Source of the DNA: Lentisphaeria bacterium
GTDB lineage: Bacteria; Verrucomicrobiota; Lentisphaeria; Victivallales; Victivallaceae
Direction of reading: 5' to 3'
Assembly: GCA_900768505.1 (NCBI GenBank)
Contig: CAAGED010000014.1
Location: 1 to 64,000, forward strand
Length of the DNA: 64,000 nt
The notes under the pieces were generated by a model. It made no database searches. It saw only the letters and a list, made by a program, of their open reading frames with translations, and was not told the origin of the DNA. Position 1 is the first letter of the stretch; the number at the start of each line of letters is the position of its first letter. The position numbers and the translations under genes were made by a program. Positions 1 through 8,949 of this stretch are shown here, piece after piece.

Positions 1-327
1 CAAATCAATCCTACTTGGGGATAAAATGCGCAGTTGATTGTCTTTCGACATGCAACCGCCCTCGAATCTTTACCATCTTCTTCGGGCTGGCGAAATCAGA
101 CAATTTATGTTACAAAACAAGTATAATGTTTTAGACATGATAATGCGCAATAATCCTCCGAATGAGTTATAAAATTTGCGGCGGTCGTGGCGTATTGCCG
201 TCTCAAAAATCATCTCCGCCGCACCTGTTTCGACTTAAACGCCGGGAGTTGCGGCGGCTGGAACACATTGCCGTCTTAAAAAAAAGTAAGATTGTTCGCC
301 TCTTTTGCAAAAAAAACACATGATGGA
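1..327. repeat. Mosaic dispersed repeat, copy A
   Basis: Non-coding. Bases 56-240 align without obvious gaps to 30863-31047 (copy C), with roughly four in five bases identical by eye. Bases 1-32 match the reverse complement of 41578-41609 (copy D), and base 1 begins with one half of copy D's perfect hairpin, so the element probably continues upstream of the window. Bases 297-316 carry the CGCCT(A/C)TTTTGCAAAAA motif also present in copies B, C and D. Two imperfect direct repeats (178-212 and 252-286, each with ATTGCCGTCT) lie inside it. Confidence 0.75.
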
Positions 328-695
328 ATCGCAAATTAATATTTGCGCTGAAGCGGCCGGCAATGTTTTTATCAGCTACCGTTTTTTTGCTCTCTTTTTG
401 TACCGAACAAAATAAATTTCTAAAAATATCGAATAATGGCATTCCCAAAAATTTTTTTTATGCTACATTATCCTCGACTTGCAACAGTAATGTGCTTTTC
501 AAAATAAATTTATGTAAAAATTGTATTTTTTTGCTAAATTGGCGTAATTTGCAATTTTAATACTGAAAAGCATGTGAGTAATTTTAAAAAATTTTTTATG
601 CCGTTTTGCACAAAATATTCTTGGAAGCGAGGGATTATTGATTTGATAATATCTTATTCGGAGATTTTTTATAAAATCAAAAAAGAGGTAACTTT
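328..695. other. AT-rich intergenic stretch
   Basis: No gene is supported. An open frame at 363-560 exists on the plus strand, but it lacks a ribosome-binding site and its composition is that of AT-rich non-coding DNA. The last 60 bases presumably hold the promoter of the gene at 696, but I see no convincing -35/-10 pair. Confidence 0.5.
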
Positions 696-1238
696 ATGAG
701 TGAAAATTTGAATCAGAAAAATGAACCGTCACAAAATGAAACCCACACTGCCACGTCGATTAAGTCCAAGCAGGGATGGATTCGCCGGGGGATTTATATG
801 CTAATCGCATTGTTGATTTTAGGCGGCGGACTTTTTTACAGCTTTCGAGAGCGGGATTACCATAAATTCAACGAAATTTGGAATCGGATTCAAACCCATG
901 ACGCCAGGGCGGTAGACGCATGGAATCGGATTGGCGATGCTATTCAAGATGGAAAAATCAATGATGTTCAGGCGGTGAATTTACTGGAGAAGGATTTTCG
1001 CAGCGAATACCTGGAGATCGACCGGGAGTTGAAGGGGTTGGATATGAGCAAGTTGAGCGAAAAATACTTGATAGATTTTCAGTTATTGCGGCACATTACC
1101 GACTCCTGGCTGGATATTTCGGATAAATTAATTCGCGGCCTGCGCTCCGGCGATGAGGAATTGGTCAAGGCTGGAGTGGCGGCCAAGAATAAACTACTCC
1201 GGGAGCTGGCAACGGAAGAAAAATCAGATGTAAAATAA
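696..1238 (+). CDS. Hypothetical single-pass membrane protein, 180 aa
   Basis: I do not recognise the family. The first 30 residues are polar and rich in Asn, Gln, Ser and Thr. One membrane segment follows (about residues 31-50, GIYMLIALLILGGGLFYSF). The remaining 130 residues are charged and look helical, suggesting an extracytoplasmic helical domain anchored at its N terminus. AGAGGT lies a few bases before the ATG, which supports the start. The gene stands alone between a repeat element and a 340-base gap, so context gives no function. Confidence 0.75.
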   Translation: MSENLNQKNEPSQNETHTATSIKSKQGWIRRGIYMLIALLILGGGLFYSFRERDYHKFNEIWNRIQTHDARAVDAWNRIGDAIQDGKINDVQAVNLLEKDFRSEYLEIDRELKGLDMSKLSEKYLIDFQLLRHITDSWLDISDKLIRGLRSGDEELVKAGVAAKNKLLRELATEEKSDVK

Positions 1239-1584
1239 AATTGCTACTTCAAACTCACTCCGGTAGCTCAATGAGGTAATATTGAGAATATTGAGTTTAA
1301 AAAAATTTTGAAACGCATATTATTTGGTTAATAAGTGCAAAAAATCGTACAAAAACGTTGGTTCAGAATCCGGCCGGCTTTATCTGCCTGTACGGGTGGC
1401 AAAAATTGTCATCCTCAGACAATTGAGCAGCATTTGAAAGTTTATGAAGATAAGTATTAAGCAAAACTGTAAAAAAAAACAAAACAAGTGGAATATTTCA
1501 TTTTTTTTGATATATTTAGAGGTTAGAATATAATGTTGATTTGTTTTTAGATAATCAAATAATTTTTTTGGGGAGAGCATGATT
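1239..1584. other. Intergenic region with a possible 41-codon fragment
   Basis: A frame from GTG 1335 to TAA 1458 encodes 41 residues with coding-like composition (contains ALSACTGGKNCHPQTIEQH), but has no clear ribosome-binding site. An in-frame TAA lies immediately before the GTG. It could be a small gene or the decayed end of a larger one. AAACTCA at about 1250 and TGAGTTT at about 1294 could pair. The promoter for the next gene lies at 1507-1534. Confidence 0.4.
1507..1534 (+). promoter_or_regulatory. Sigma70-type promoter for the flavoprotein gene
   Basis: TTGATA (1507-1512), a 16-base spacer and a perfect TATAAT (1529-1534), followed by a short leader to the ATG at 1585. Confidence 0.65.
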
Positions 1585-2145
1585 ATGAAAATTTTACTGA
1601 TAAATGGCAGTCCACGGCGCAACGGTAACACCTCCACTGCACTAACTGCGATCGAAAAGGGAATTACCGCCAATTTAAAGGCTGAAGTGGAGTCAATTCG
1701 CGCATATGACCTAAAAGTGGCGGCCTGTCTGAATTGTGACTTCTGCAAACGCCATGCCGGGAAATGCGTTCACCCTGATGACACCAATTTCTTTTTGGAC
1801 AAGGTGATTGCTGCGGATGTGATAATTTTTGCCAGCCCGGTCTACTGGTGGGGGATTTCGGCTCAAACCAAATTGCTGATTGACAAATTTTACGCCAGAG
1901 ACGAGGAGCTGCACAAGTTGAAAAAACAAGTTGGCATTGTTTCTACCGGAGCCGGAGAACTGGATGATCCGCAATATCAGCTTATTGGCGGACAAATGCG
2001 TAATATTTGCAAGTTTCTGGGCTGGAATCTTATTTTCAGCGAATCAATTATGGCTTGGGGAGGCAGTGAATTGCTGAAAAATCAGGAACGACTCAATGAA
2101 TTGGAATATTTGTGGAACTCCATTGATAGTGTTCCGCAGGATTAA
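1585..2145 (+). CDS. Flavodoxin-fold NAD(P)H-dependent FMN reductase, iron-sulfur flavoprotein type
   Basis: Predicted cytoplasmic flavodoxin-like oxidoreductase of about 186 aa. The N-terminal ILLINGSPRRNGNTS is the FMN-phosphate loop, and FASPVYWWGISAQTK is the second flavin loop. Between them sits a Cys cluster C-x2-C-x2-C-x6-C (Cys 50, 53, 56 and 63 counted from the upstream ATG). This fits the compact motif of iron-sulfur flavoproteins, which bind a [4Fe-4S] cluster. The electron donor and acceptor are unknown. Two ATGs are possible (1579 and 1585); GGGAG at 1571-1575 is better spaced for 1585. Its own promoter precedes it. Confidence 0.85.
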   Translation: MKILLINGSPRRNGNTSTALTAIEKGITANLKAEVESIRAYDLKVAACLNCDFCKRHAGKCVHPDDTNFFLDKVIAADVIIFASPVYWWGISAQTKLLIDKFYARDEELHKLKKQVGIVSTGAGELDDPQYQLIGGQMRNICKFLGWNLIFSESIMAWGGSELLKNQERLNELEYLWNSIDSVPQD

Positions 2146-2223
2146 GAATTTTTTATGGAAGGAAAACGGTAAAAACCTACCTTCCCCTACTAAGTATTAA
2201 TACAACAAAAGGATTTACTCACA

Positions 2224-4410
2224 ATGGCAAAAATCAAGCTACCGGAATGCGGCATTTTCGTTGGTTCCGGCATCTACCCAAGCGACACGGATACTCTGCT
2301 GTCAACCATGATCGGTCACTACACCTGGCAGGCACAATATTATTCACCGGATGATATGATCGATAAAATTATCGAAGACAATCAAGGCAATCTTGCCCAG
2401 GTTTGGGGCGTTCCCCGGGGGTTTTCTCCCAAATTACTCAGCGAATGGTATTATGCGCTGGAAGACGAAGGGGTGGAAATTCCGCCGCCGGATTGGGATA
2501 ATTATAAAAACTTGACAGTCAAGGAATATAAGGACATTTTTGAAAAGTATAAGTCCCGCTACGGAGCCGGCCTGCTTAAATTTATCAAAAAAGCCAAAGA
2601 ACGCGGTCTCTACACCTGCTTTTTATACACTAATTCCGACCCGCAATGGATTCCGAAATTCACAGAAGAGGGTGGCGAATTTTATCTGGGATACGACTTT
2701 GGCGAGCGTTACAATATCGGACTTGACGACGCCCGTGCAATTCTGGCCGAAGCAGGAGAATTGCGGTTGGGCGCATTGGCCGACCGTCTGCTCAAGCGAG
2801 TCAAGGAACATGTGGACGAACGCCATGCGGCCGGCTGGGGCAATGTAATGGCCACCAGCAGTAATTTCTCGCTGGATTACGAGGTGGTTGGCGGTGCCGA
2901 CATTCCGGCAGTGGAAGATTTTGCATTTCCGCATCTGAATTTTGCCTCAGCTTTCTCCCGAGGTTTGTTCCGTCAACATAATTTGCCATTATGGGGAGCA
3001 CATTTGGCCCACGAACACTACGCCTGGCTGCCTAACAGTGACTCCAAGCGTTATGAAATGCTGCGTTCCGGTTTCTACCTGAAATACATGGCTGGAAGCA
3101 AAATGATTATAAACGAAAGTGGCAACTGGTTTGTAGAACACACCCTGTCGCCGGATTCACCCAAATTTGCCTTGCCGCAAGATGCCCGCAAGGAATTCGG
3201 CGTAATCGGCTGGGGGGCGGCCAAGGATGCCATGGAAAACAATCCAGCCAGTCTTAAACCCTACTTGGAGGAGGCCAGGAAATATTTCCCGCGCCTTAAT
3301 TATGATTCGCCGATTTGCCGTAAATACCGTGAGGTTATCTCAGAATTTTGGGATTATGTCAAGGCCAACGGCACTCCGGACGGTCAGCCGGAAACTACCA
3401 TCGCAATGGCCAAAGGAAATTACGACTTCTGCTCCTCGCGTTTCAGTAAGAATTATGCCATAGGTGGCTTGCAGGATATCGCCGATGAGCAGCCAAATTG
3501 GTTTGAGGGAGTTCCGGAGCGAGGCTGGCTGGCGGCGCTGAACGTATTCTATCCGCTCAAGGCGGTCTTGGATCAGTACAAAAATATCGAGTTGTCCGGC
3601 ACGCCGTTCGGGCAGATTGATGTGGTTTCATTCGCCAAGAATAAAATAACCGCCGAGTTTCTCAATAAGAATTACAAGTCGCTGGTTTTCACCGGCTGGA
3701 ATACTTGCTCCGACGAGCAGTTCGAAATTTTAAAAGAATATGTTCGCAACGGCGGCACTCTCTGCATTGGATTACCCCAGCTCTCAACCAACGAAACCCG
3801 TCGTCTCGTTGCCAAACAGGAAGAGTTGGTCAATGCTGGAGATTTCAGCGAACTCTGCGGGTTGAAAGTTTTAGGCCAGGGAGATCGTTTTTACTGGGCG
3901 ACCGCTCCCTTCGGGCAGAATAAACTGGGGTTCAGTTTTCCCCGCCGGTTTGGTATTTTGGCTACCAGTTGGGGTAAAATTGAGATTACCGACCCGGAAT
4001 TGGAAGTTTTGGCAATCGATGATGAAATGGAAAATCCCCTTATCACGCTGCACAAATACGGCAAGGGCAAAACTTACTTCATCAACACCTGGTGTTATCC
4101 CGGCGCATTGGATCAGGATGATGGCCCGGGGGCAACCAATGATTCATCAGGGTTATTGGGATTCTTATACCGGCATATTGCCGAAACCCATCGCGGTAAT
4201 GTTTACATTACGGATGATGGCGTAAAAACCGGCAGCGAATGCGATTTTGTGGCGTTTTCATATTTCCCGGAATGTGGTAAAATTTGTCTGCACAATATTG
4301 ATTACAATCAGTCACATGAGGTATGCGTACATCAATTTGGTATCTACGAACGCATTAAATTGGAACCTGGAGAATTTAAGCAGTTTCAATCAACAATAAA
4401 TAAATTCTAA
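2224..4410 (+). CDS. Glycosidase-like protein with GH42-type architecture, 728 aa
   Basis: Large protein without a signal peptide. The first ~400 residues look like a barrel-type hydrolase: aromatic-rich segments, VWGVPRGFSP, a run of His/Trp around LWGAHLAHEHYAW and NESGNWF. About residues 455-560 (KSLVFTGWNTCSDEQFEIL, EYVRNGGTLCIG) resemble the glutamine-amidotransferase-like trimerisation domain of GH42 beta-galactosidases. A small beta domain ends the protein. I infer a carbohydrate-active enzyme acting on sugars already imported; substrate and catalytic acids cannot be named from sequence alone. AAGGA precedes the ATG and an intrinsic terminator follows, so it is monocistronic. Confidence 0.6.
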   Translation: MAKIKLPECGIFVGSGIYPSDTDTLLSTMIGHYTWQAQYYSPDDMIDKIIEDNQGNLAQVWGVPRGFSPKLLSEWYYALEDEGVEIPPPDWDNYKNLTVKEYKDIFEKYKSRYGAGLLKFIKKAKERGLYTCFLYTNSDPQWIPKFTEEGGEFYLGYDFGERYNIGLDDARAILAEAGELRLGALADRLLKRVKEHVDERHAAGWGNVMATSSNFSLDYEVVGGADIPAVEDFAFPHLNFASAFSRGLFRQHNLPLWGAHLAHEHYAWLPNSDSKRYEMLRSGFYLKYMAGSKMIINESGNWFVEHTLSPDSPKFALPQDARKEFGVIGWGAAKDAMENNPASLKPYLEEARKYFPRLNYDSPICRKYREVISEFWDYVKANGTPDGQPETTIAMAKGNYDFCSSRFSKNYAIGGLQDIADEQPNWFEGVPERGWLAALNVFYPLKAVLDQYKNIELSGTPFGQIDVVSFAKNKITAEFLNKNYKSLVFTGWNTCSDEQFEILKEYVRNGGTLCIGLPQLSTNETRRLVAKQEELVNAGDFSELCGLKVLGQGDRFYWATAPFGQNKLGFSFPRRFGILATSWGKIEITDPELEVLAIDDEMENPLITLHKYGKGKTYFINTWCYPGALDQDDGPGATNDSSGLLGFLYRHIAETHRGNVYITDDGVKTGSECDFVAFSYFPECGKICLHNIDYNQSHEVCVHQFGIYERIKLEPGEFKQFQSTINKF

Positions 4411-4434
4411 CCTGACAGGTTGAAAATATTTTTT

Positions 4435-4476
4435 GCGAGGGAAAAAACTAAAGCGGTTTATTTCCCTCGCTTTTTT
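4435..4476 (+). terminator. Intrinsic terminator after the glycosidase-like gene
   Basis: Ten-base stem GCGAGGGAAA (4435-4444) with TTTCCCTCGC (4461-4470), followed by six T. Confidence 0.85.
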
Positions 4477-4557
4477 ATCACTTTGCAAAAGATGATTTTA
4501 TTATGCAACACAATTCTCATGCGCTTGTATGTAAAATATTTGAAGCAGTAATTTAGC

Positions 4558-4866
4558 CGGCGACATGCCACACCCGCCGCAAGTCACAAAACAAAATTTA
4601 CCGCGTCAGCGCAAAAAGCCGCTTTTGCGAAGTGGAAGCGGCGTGGGGCAGGGCGGTGCGCCCTGCTCTGGAGGGACGGGGTGCCCCCCCCCGGATCTAA
4701 TCGGGCGGCCGAATAAAAGCGAATGAGAGGCGCCATTTGTTTCGCATATTTTGATGAAAAACGCGCCATGCTTCAGGGGAGTGCGAGGGAGGCTGGATAA
4801 GCCACCCGTTGAAAAAAACAGCATATCGCCGTAAGGAGGCAAGATGCCGCCTATTTTGCAAAAAAA
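4558..4866. repeat. Mosaic dispersed repeat, copy B
   Basis: Fills the gap between convergent genes. Bases 4642-4720 match 30671-30754 (copy C): a GCAGGGC/GCCCTGC hairpin, a second G-run/C-run hairpin whose sequence differs while pairing is kept, then ATCTAATCGGGCGGCC. Bases 4745-4866 match 41755-41870 (copy D), including the 40-base subunit at 4821-4863. The element ends directly at the stop codon of the minus-strand permease (4867). Confidence 0.75.
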
Positions 4867-5826
4867 CTATCTGCTTACACCCGCTAACTCACTATTGCGA
4901 AAATTAAATATCGCCCAAACGGTACACAATATCATATATAATAATGCGTATCCGCCTGTTAAAAAAAGATAATTCAACGGTATTGCTTTATTAGCCGCAA
5001 TTGCATCAGCCAACCAAAAACACTGCCAATTCGGTGAAATCGCATACAATATCTTTAGAATAAAATTCCAAACTGCATTCGAGCTATCCCGTAAAAATAA
5101 AAAGTTGCCAAATAATCCCACTAAAAATACCGTAAAACTCAACATCAAATTGGGAATTGCATCAAACTTGGTAGCAAAAACCACTGAAATCGTTGTCATA
5201 ACTGATGCCGCAAAAAACAAAACAATCATGGCATAAATTACATTGCCAATATCAACTGAAATTTCCAGATTCTTAGATAAGGCGCATACAACCAGCATCG
5301 CCGTCATCAATATTGCCGTGGAAAATACTGTTGACGCCGCAAAGGATCGGCCAAACACGAAATTGCATGTCATTCCTATTAAGGCTCCGACAATGGCGGT
5401 GAAAAAAAGCATCACGTACACAAACATATCAAAATTAAACTGATCCACCGCTATATATATCGAAATAAGCGATGCCACGTTTAATATATAAACAAACAGC
5501 ATAACTGCTCCGGTTATTCCTACTATCTTGCCTACAATGAAAATCCATCTGTGCACCGGTTTGGAAAACAACAACAATATTGTCCCGTTGCGCATCTCCC
5601 GTGATACTGTATGACTGGAGCAAAGCACTGCCGCCATCAAGCCGAAAGTTAGGGTTGTCGCCAATGAGCTGTCAATAACCAGCTTCACCTGCTCACGAAA
5701 ACTGAATAATGCCGCCGCCGGGAAATTACCGATTATTATTAACGCCGTTGCCAACAAAATATAATACACAGGCTCCCGTAATGATTCACGGAACGCATTG
5801 CCGGTAATTGCTAAAAAGTTACGCAT
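4867..5826 (-). CDS. ABC-2 type transporter permease, orphan
   Basis: 319-residue membrane protein of the ABC-2 permease kind. A cytoplasmic N terminus (MRNFLAITGNAFRESLREPV, typical of this family) is followed by about six membrane segments. The loop SREMRNGTILLLFSKPVHRW is the family's usual amphipathic element after the first segment pair. It would form the membrane half of an exporter, but no ATP-binding subunit is adjacent; the nearest ABC ATPase (10820-11611) belongs to another operon. GGAGAG precedes the ATG. The 3' end abuts repeat copy B. Confidence 0.85.
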   Translation of the reverse strand: MRNFLAITGNAFRESLREPVYYILLATALIIIGNFPAAALFSFREQVKLVIDSSLATTLTFGLMAAVLCSSHTVSREMRNGTILLLFSKPVHRWIFIVGKIVGITGAVMLFVYILNVASLISIYIAVDQFNFDMFVYVMLFFTAIVGALIGMTCNFVFGRSFAASTVFSTAILMTAMLVVCALSKNLEISVDIGNVIYAMIVLFFAASVMTTISVVFATKFDAIPNLMLSFTVFLVGLFGNFLFLRDSSNAVWNFILKILYAISPNWQCFWLADAIAANKAIPLNYLFLTGGYALLYMILCTVWAIFNFRNSELAGVSR

Positions 5827-6166
5827 CTTTCTCTCTCCAAATATCTTGATATTGTTTTCCTTCTAACTGAATCTCGGCTCTAAACGGATAAATTTTTTTT
5901 AGCGATCTGAGTATCAAGTAAAAAGTTTTATCCGAATCTCAGCACTTTTATCCGTAAAAAAATATTACTTCATAACTTTAATGGTCTTTGGTGCAATATT
6001 CAACCGCAATCCACCCTAATATAACATTTTTTTTGAAAAAATTAGATTTCCATCAAAAAAATGGCACAAAAAAGAGCCGCAACTCAGAAAAATTACCTTT
6101 ACAGCTTTTTCTATTGCAGCTCTCTTTTAATTTGCCCGCCATAATTATGCGGCGTCAAATTACAAA
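5827..6166. other. Intergenic region with inverted-repeat block and terminator
   Basis: Contains ACGGATAAA at 5884-5892, TTTTATCCG at 5926-5934 and TTTTATCCGT at 5946-5955, with CTGAG (5907-5911) and CTCAG (5938-5942) between. Two alternative pairings are therefore possible in the leader of the permease gene. The terminator of the next minus-strand gene occupies 6068-6122. No further gene seen. Confidence 0.5.
6068..6122 (-). terminator. Intrinsic terminator of the 182-aa exported protein gene
   Basis: Read on the minus strand, GAGCTGCAA pairs with TTGCGGCTC (one G-T pair). An inner AGAAAAA/TTTTTCT pairing lies in the loop, and six T follow. Plus-strand arms are 6074-6082 and 6114-6122. Confidence 0.75.
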
Positions 6167-6715
6167 TTATTCTTCGTCAGCCGGAACGTATATCCGATTT
6201 CGCTCTTTCTCGTTTACCAATTTTACATAATTCTTGTAGAGACCGCTGATCCGCAACATATCTTCCAATTGCAACGCATTCTTGAACCAGTCATTGCATG
6301 TTAATTCAAATGTGCAAAGTTGCGCCGAAATTGTACGCAAATACTTGCCGGGAATTAAATTGTTGCCACGGAAAATCAACACCTTGGATGGATTCAAAAA
6401 TGCGACAAATTTAGCATAATCTGCCTCATTAATCTTTGCTACCGTCTTTTTATTCGGACGGTAATAAAGTATCTGTCCACCCTCTTTAGTCGGAACACTG
6501 ATAACTGGCTGACGGGAATAACCCTGAATAAGCAACGCCAGCATCTCCGGACGATCCACTGCCGGAGTAATTATCAAATACTCAATATTTTTCTTCGGGC
6601 CCCCACGGTACGGGCCCATCATATAATCCCCTCCAACCGCACTGCCGCACATTGTGAAACCAATCGACAACGCCAACACCGCCAAACCTTTTCTAAGCAG
6701 ATTCATAAACTTCAT
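6167..6715 (-). CDS. Hypothetical exported protein, 182 aa
   Basis: Unrecognised. Residues 1-28 form a signal peptide (KGLAVLALSIGFTMCGSAVGG) with likely cleavage after the small residues. The mature part begins with a Gly/Pro/Met stretch and continues as a mixed alpha/beta domain of about 140 residues (EYLIITPAVDRPEMLALLI, VLIFRGNNLIPGKYL). It is probably periplasmic. A second ATG at 6706 is a possible start; GGGAG upstream serves either. The gene is followed by its own terminator. Confidence 0.7.
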   Translation of the reverse strand: MKFMNLLRKGLAVLALSIGFTMCGSAVGGDYMMGPYRGGPKKNIEYLIITPAVDRPEMLALLIQGYSRQPVISVPTKEGGQILYYRPNKKTVAKINEADYAKFVAFLNPSKVLIFRGNNLIPGKYLRTISAQLCTFELTCNDWFKNALQLEDMLRISGLYKNYVKLVNEKERNRIYVPADEE

Positions 6716-6819
6716 AACCTATTTCTCCCAATAAAAAATTCATAGGATTGATTTTTTCTTTTTTCCGTTCTATTAACATAAACCATTTTTGTTACGACGC
6801 AAATATTTTTTGCTAATTT

Positions 6820-8211
6820 TCACATTTTTTTTATACTTCCCGCTTTTTTGCGGATTATTCCATCGGTCATTTCACTTAAATTCACATTTGCCGGAGTTTT
6901 GCACGCCGATTCCGCCATTGCGGCAAGACTGTAATCTATCGCGGCAATCTCTTCGCTGCGAATTTCCGGCGATTGCGAATCATTCAATTTTTCCACTGCT
7001 GATTCCACAAACGAGATGGTCAATTTTTCCAACGGAACTGCCGGCAGATACACCTGATTCGACCGCATTTCATCATTGTCGTTCATCGCGGCGATTATTA
7101 CGTGTGCTTCCACCAATTCATATAATGAATTCTGGATATACTTGGTCGGCAAACGGCAGGCCTGCGCCAGGCTTTCGTCGGTGTGCAACGGCTGTTGTTT
7201 GACAAAACGCTCGGCAATCAGCCGCACCAGCAGCAGCCGCAGACGACTGCGGAAGCGCACCGATAAATCAATCTCCCCGGGTTTGAATTCGATGGTGTTA
7301 ATGTTCTGGTGCGCAAACGAAAGCACCGTGCCGAAAAGCACCAGCAGCCAATTCAATTGCATCCAGATTAAAAAAAGCGGCAATGCCGAAAGACTGCCGT
7401 AAACCGTATTGTAGCCGGTCAGCCACACCTGACTTTTGATGTAACCTATCTGCAGAAACTGATAGAGCGTGCCGCTGATGATGGCGGCAAAAAACGCTGA
7501 ACGGAATTTTACCTTGGTATTGGGCACAAATATGTAAACAAACGTAAACAATCCCCACGCGGCGACAAACGGCAGCATTTTTAACAGCAATCCTGCCATC
7601 GGTTTGCCTACCGAATCTGCAAACGGCAGCGTGGCCGCTACATTATGCACCACCATATTGACCCAAATCGTTATACTGCCGCCCATTATTATTAAAATCG
7701 GACCGATCACCAGCAGCGACATGTAGTCGCTGATGCGGCGAAATATAGTGCGCCCTTTTATAATTCCCCAAATGTCATTGAACGATTGCTCAATATTGCC
7801 GATTACCTTCAGAAACGTCCACAACAATACTATCACTCCGATACCGGCCACCATGCCGTTGGCGGAATTGTTCAGGGCTTTGTCCGCAAAATTAAATATA
7901 TAATTCATCACCTCCGGATGTACACTGCCGAAATTTTCCAGCAACTCTTTCTTGACCAGCCGGTCGTAACCAAACCCGCCAGCCACGGCGAAAACCAATG
8001 CACATACCGGCACAATCGCCAATACCGAATAATAAGTCAGTGCCGAGGCCCGCAATTGACATTTTGAGGAGCCGAAGCTGTAAATCGCCACTGCCAGAAC
8101 CCGCAAATATTTAATCAGCCAGCGCAGGCCGTGACTCCGGTCTGAATCATGTTTCTTATTGAAAAGATGTTCCTGCAGCAGTTCGCGAAGCGATATTTTG
8201 TCCATTTTCAT
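6820..8211 (-). CDS. YihY/BrkB family inner-membrane protein
   Basis: Polytopic protein of about 463 aa from the YihY/virulence factor BrkB family, once mis-annotated as ribonuclease BN. It shows the family's opening (LRASALTYYSVLAIVPVCAL), about six membrane helices through residue ~330, and the NWLLVLFGTVLSFAHQ segment. The C-terminal ~120 residues (AERFVKQQPLHTDESLAQAC) look like the cytoplasmic winged-helix domain seen in longer members. Molecular function of the family is unsettled. ATGs at 8211 and 8205 share GGAG/AAGG upstream; a longer frame reaching 8316 has no support. Confidence 0.9.
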   Translation of the reverse strand: MKMDKISLRELLQEHLFNKKHDSDRSHGLRWLIKYLRVLAVAIYSFGSSKCQLRASALTYYSVLAIVPVCALVFAVAGGFGYDRLVKKELLENFGSVHPEVMNYIFNFADKALNNSANGMVAGIGVIVLLWTFLKVIGNIEQSFNDIWGIIKGRTIFRRISDYMSLLVIGPILIIMGGSITIWVNMVVHNVAATLPFADSVGKPMAGLLLKMLPFVAAWGLFTFVYIFVPNTKVKFRSAFFAAIISGTLYQFLQIGYIKSQVWLTGYNTVYGSLSALPLFLIWMQLNWLLVLFGTVLSFAHQNINTIEFKPGEIDLSVRFRSRLRLLLVRLIAERFVKQQPLHTDESLAQACRLPTKYIQNSLYELVEAHVIIAAMNDNDEMRSNQVYLPAVPLEKLTISFVESAVEKLNDSQSPEIRSEEIAAIDYSLAAMAESACKTPANVNLSEMTDGIIRKKAGSIKKM

Positions 8212-8438
8212 TTGCCTTGCATCTCCATGATAAAAAGCATATAACAATATCAATGATTTATGTCTAAATATAATACCTGATTGTTTTTTTACAATAATAC
8301 TTGATAAACTTTGCATTATCCGGAGTAATTTATTTGCTTTTCAATATCTTTTATGGTATCTTTCAAGGTAATTTTTTTGTGAATATTCCGCCGCTTGCGG
8401 TGAAATTCACATAATTTCTAATTTGGAGCATTTAAAAT

Positions 8439-8945
8439 ATGAAAAAAACATTGATTCTTTCTCTCGCCGCCATTCTCGCCGGAAGCGCCTGCTTAATTGG
8501 CTGCCGCTCGGCAGCTACCCAATTCGTCCTTCCGCAAATCTCGCCAGAAGCGGTTAATGTAATTACCCGGCAGGAGATTGCCGAAGCGTTGATCGCCCAT
8601 CGCGGCGGCAAAAAATTTGTCTACATCGCCTACCACAATATCGACACTGAGAATAATAATGTCGTTGACGTGCAAGTTGGAGTTCGCAAAATTGAAGATA
8701 TTCAAAGTGACACCATGCTCATGAATGCCGATAACTGGCATGTTAATCGGCGGTACGACCCCCTGGAGCAATCTTACACGGATGATGTGATTATTTTTGA
8801 CGGCGACAAGGTTATTAAAACCGAAACACAAACCTGGAAATATTCCGGTACTCGAGGCAGTGTTTTTGTGGGAGCCGAGGATTTCGGTATGAAACGCTCC
8901 ACCAATCAGTGGAAAATGTCAGATGATTCCGGAAAACAACAATAA
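8439..8945 (+). CDS. Small putative lipoprotein, 168 aa
   Basis: A signal peptide ending in the lipobox LIGC (acylated Cys22) places it in an envelope membrane. The remaining ~145 residues include KKFVYIAYHNIDTENNNVVD and a later strand-rich part. I recognise no family with confidence; a distant relation to YcfL-type lipoproteins was considered but is unsupported. GGAG precedes the ATG. It is divergent from the BrkB gene and ends four bases before the convergent membrane protein gene. Confidence 0.75.
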   Translation: MKKTLILSLAAILAGSACLIGCRSAATQFVLPQISPEAVNVITRQEIAEALIAHRGGKKFVYIAYHNIDTENNNVVDVQVGVRKIEDIQSDTMLMNADNWHVNRRYDPLEQSYTDDVIIFDGDKVIKTETQTWKYSGTRGSVFVGAEDFGMKRSTNQWKMSDDSGKQQ

Positions 8946-8949
8946 AAAC

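Noticed and set aside
363..560. 65-codon frame near the left edge
   Set aside because: Phe/Asn/Lys-rich translation of AT-rich DNA without a start signal.
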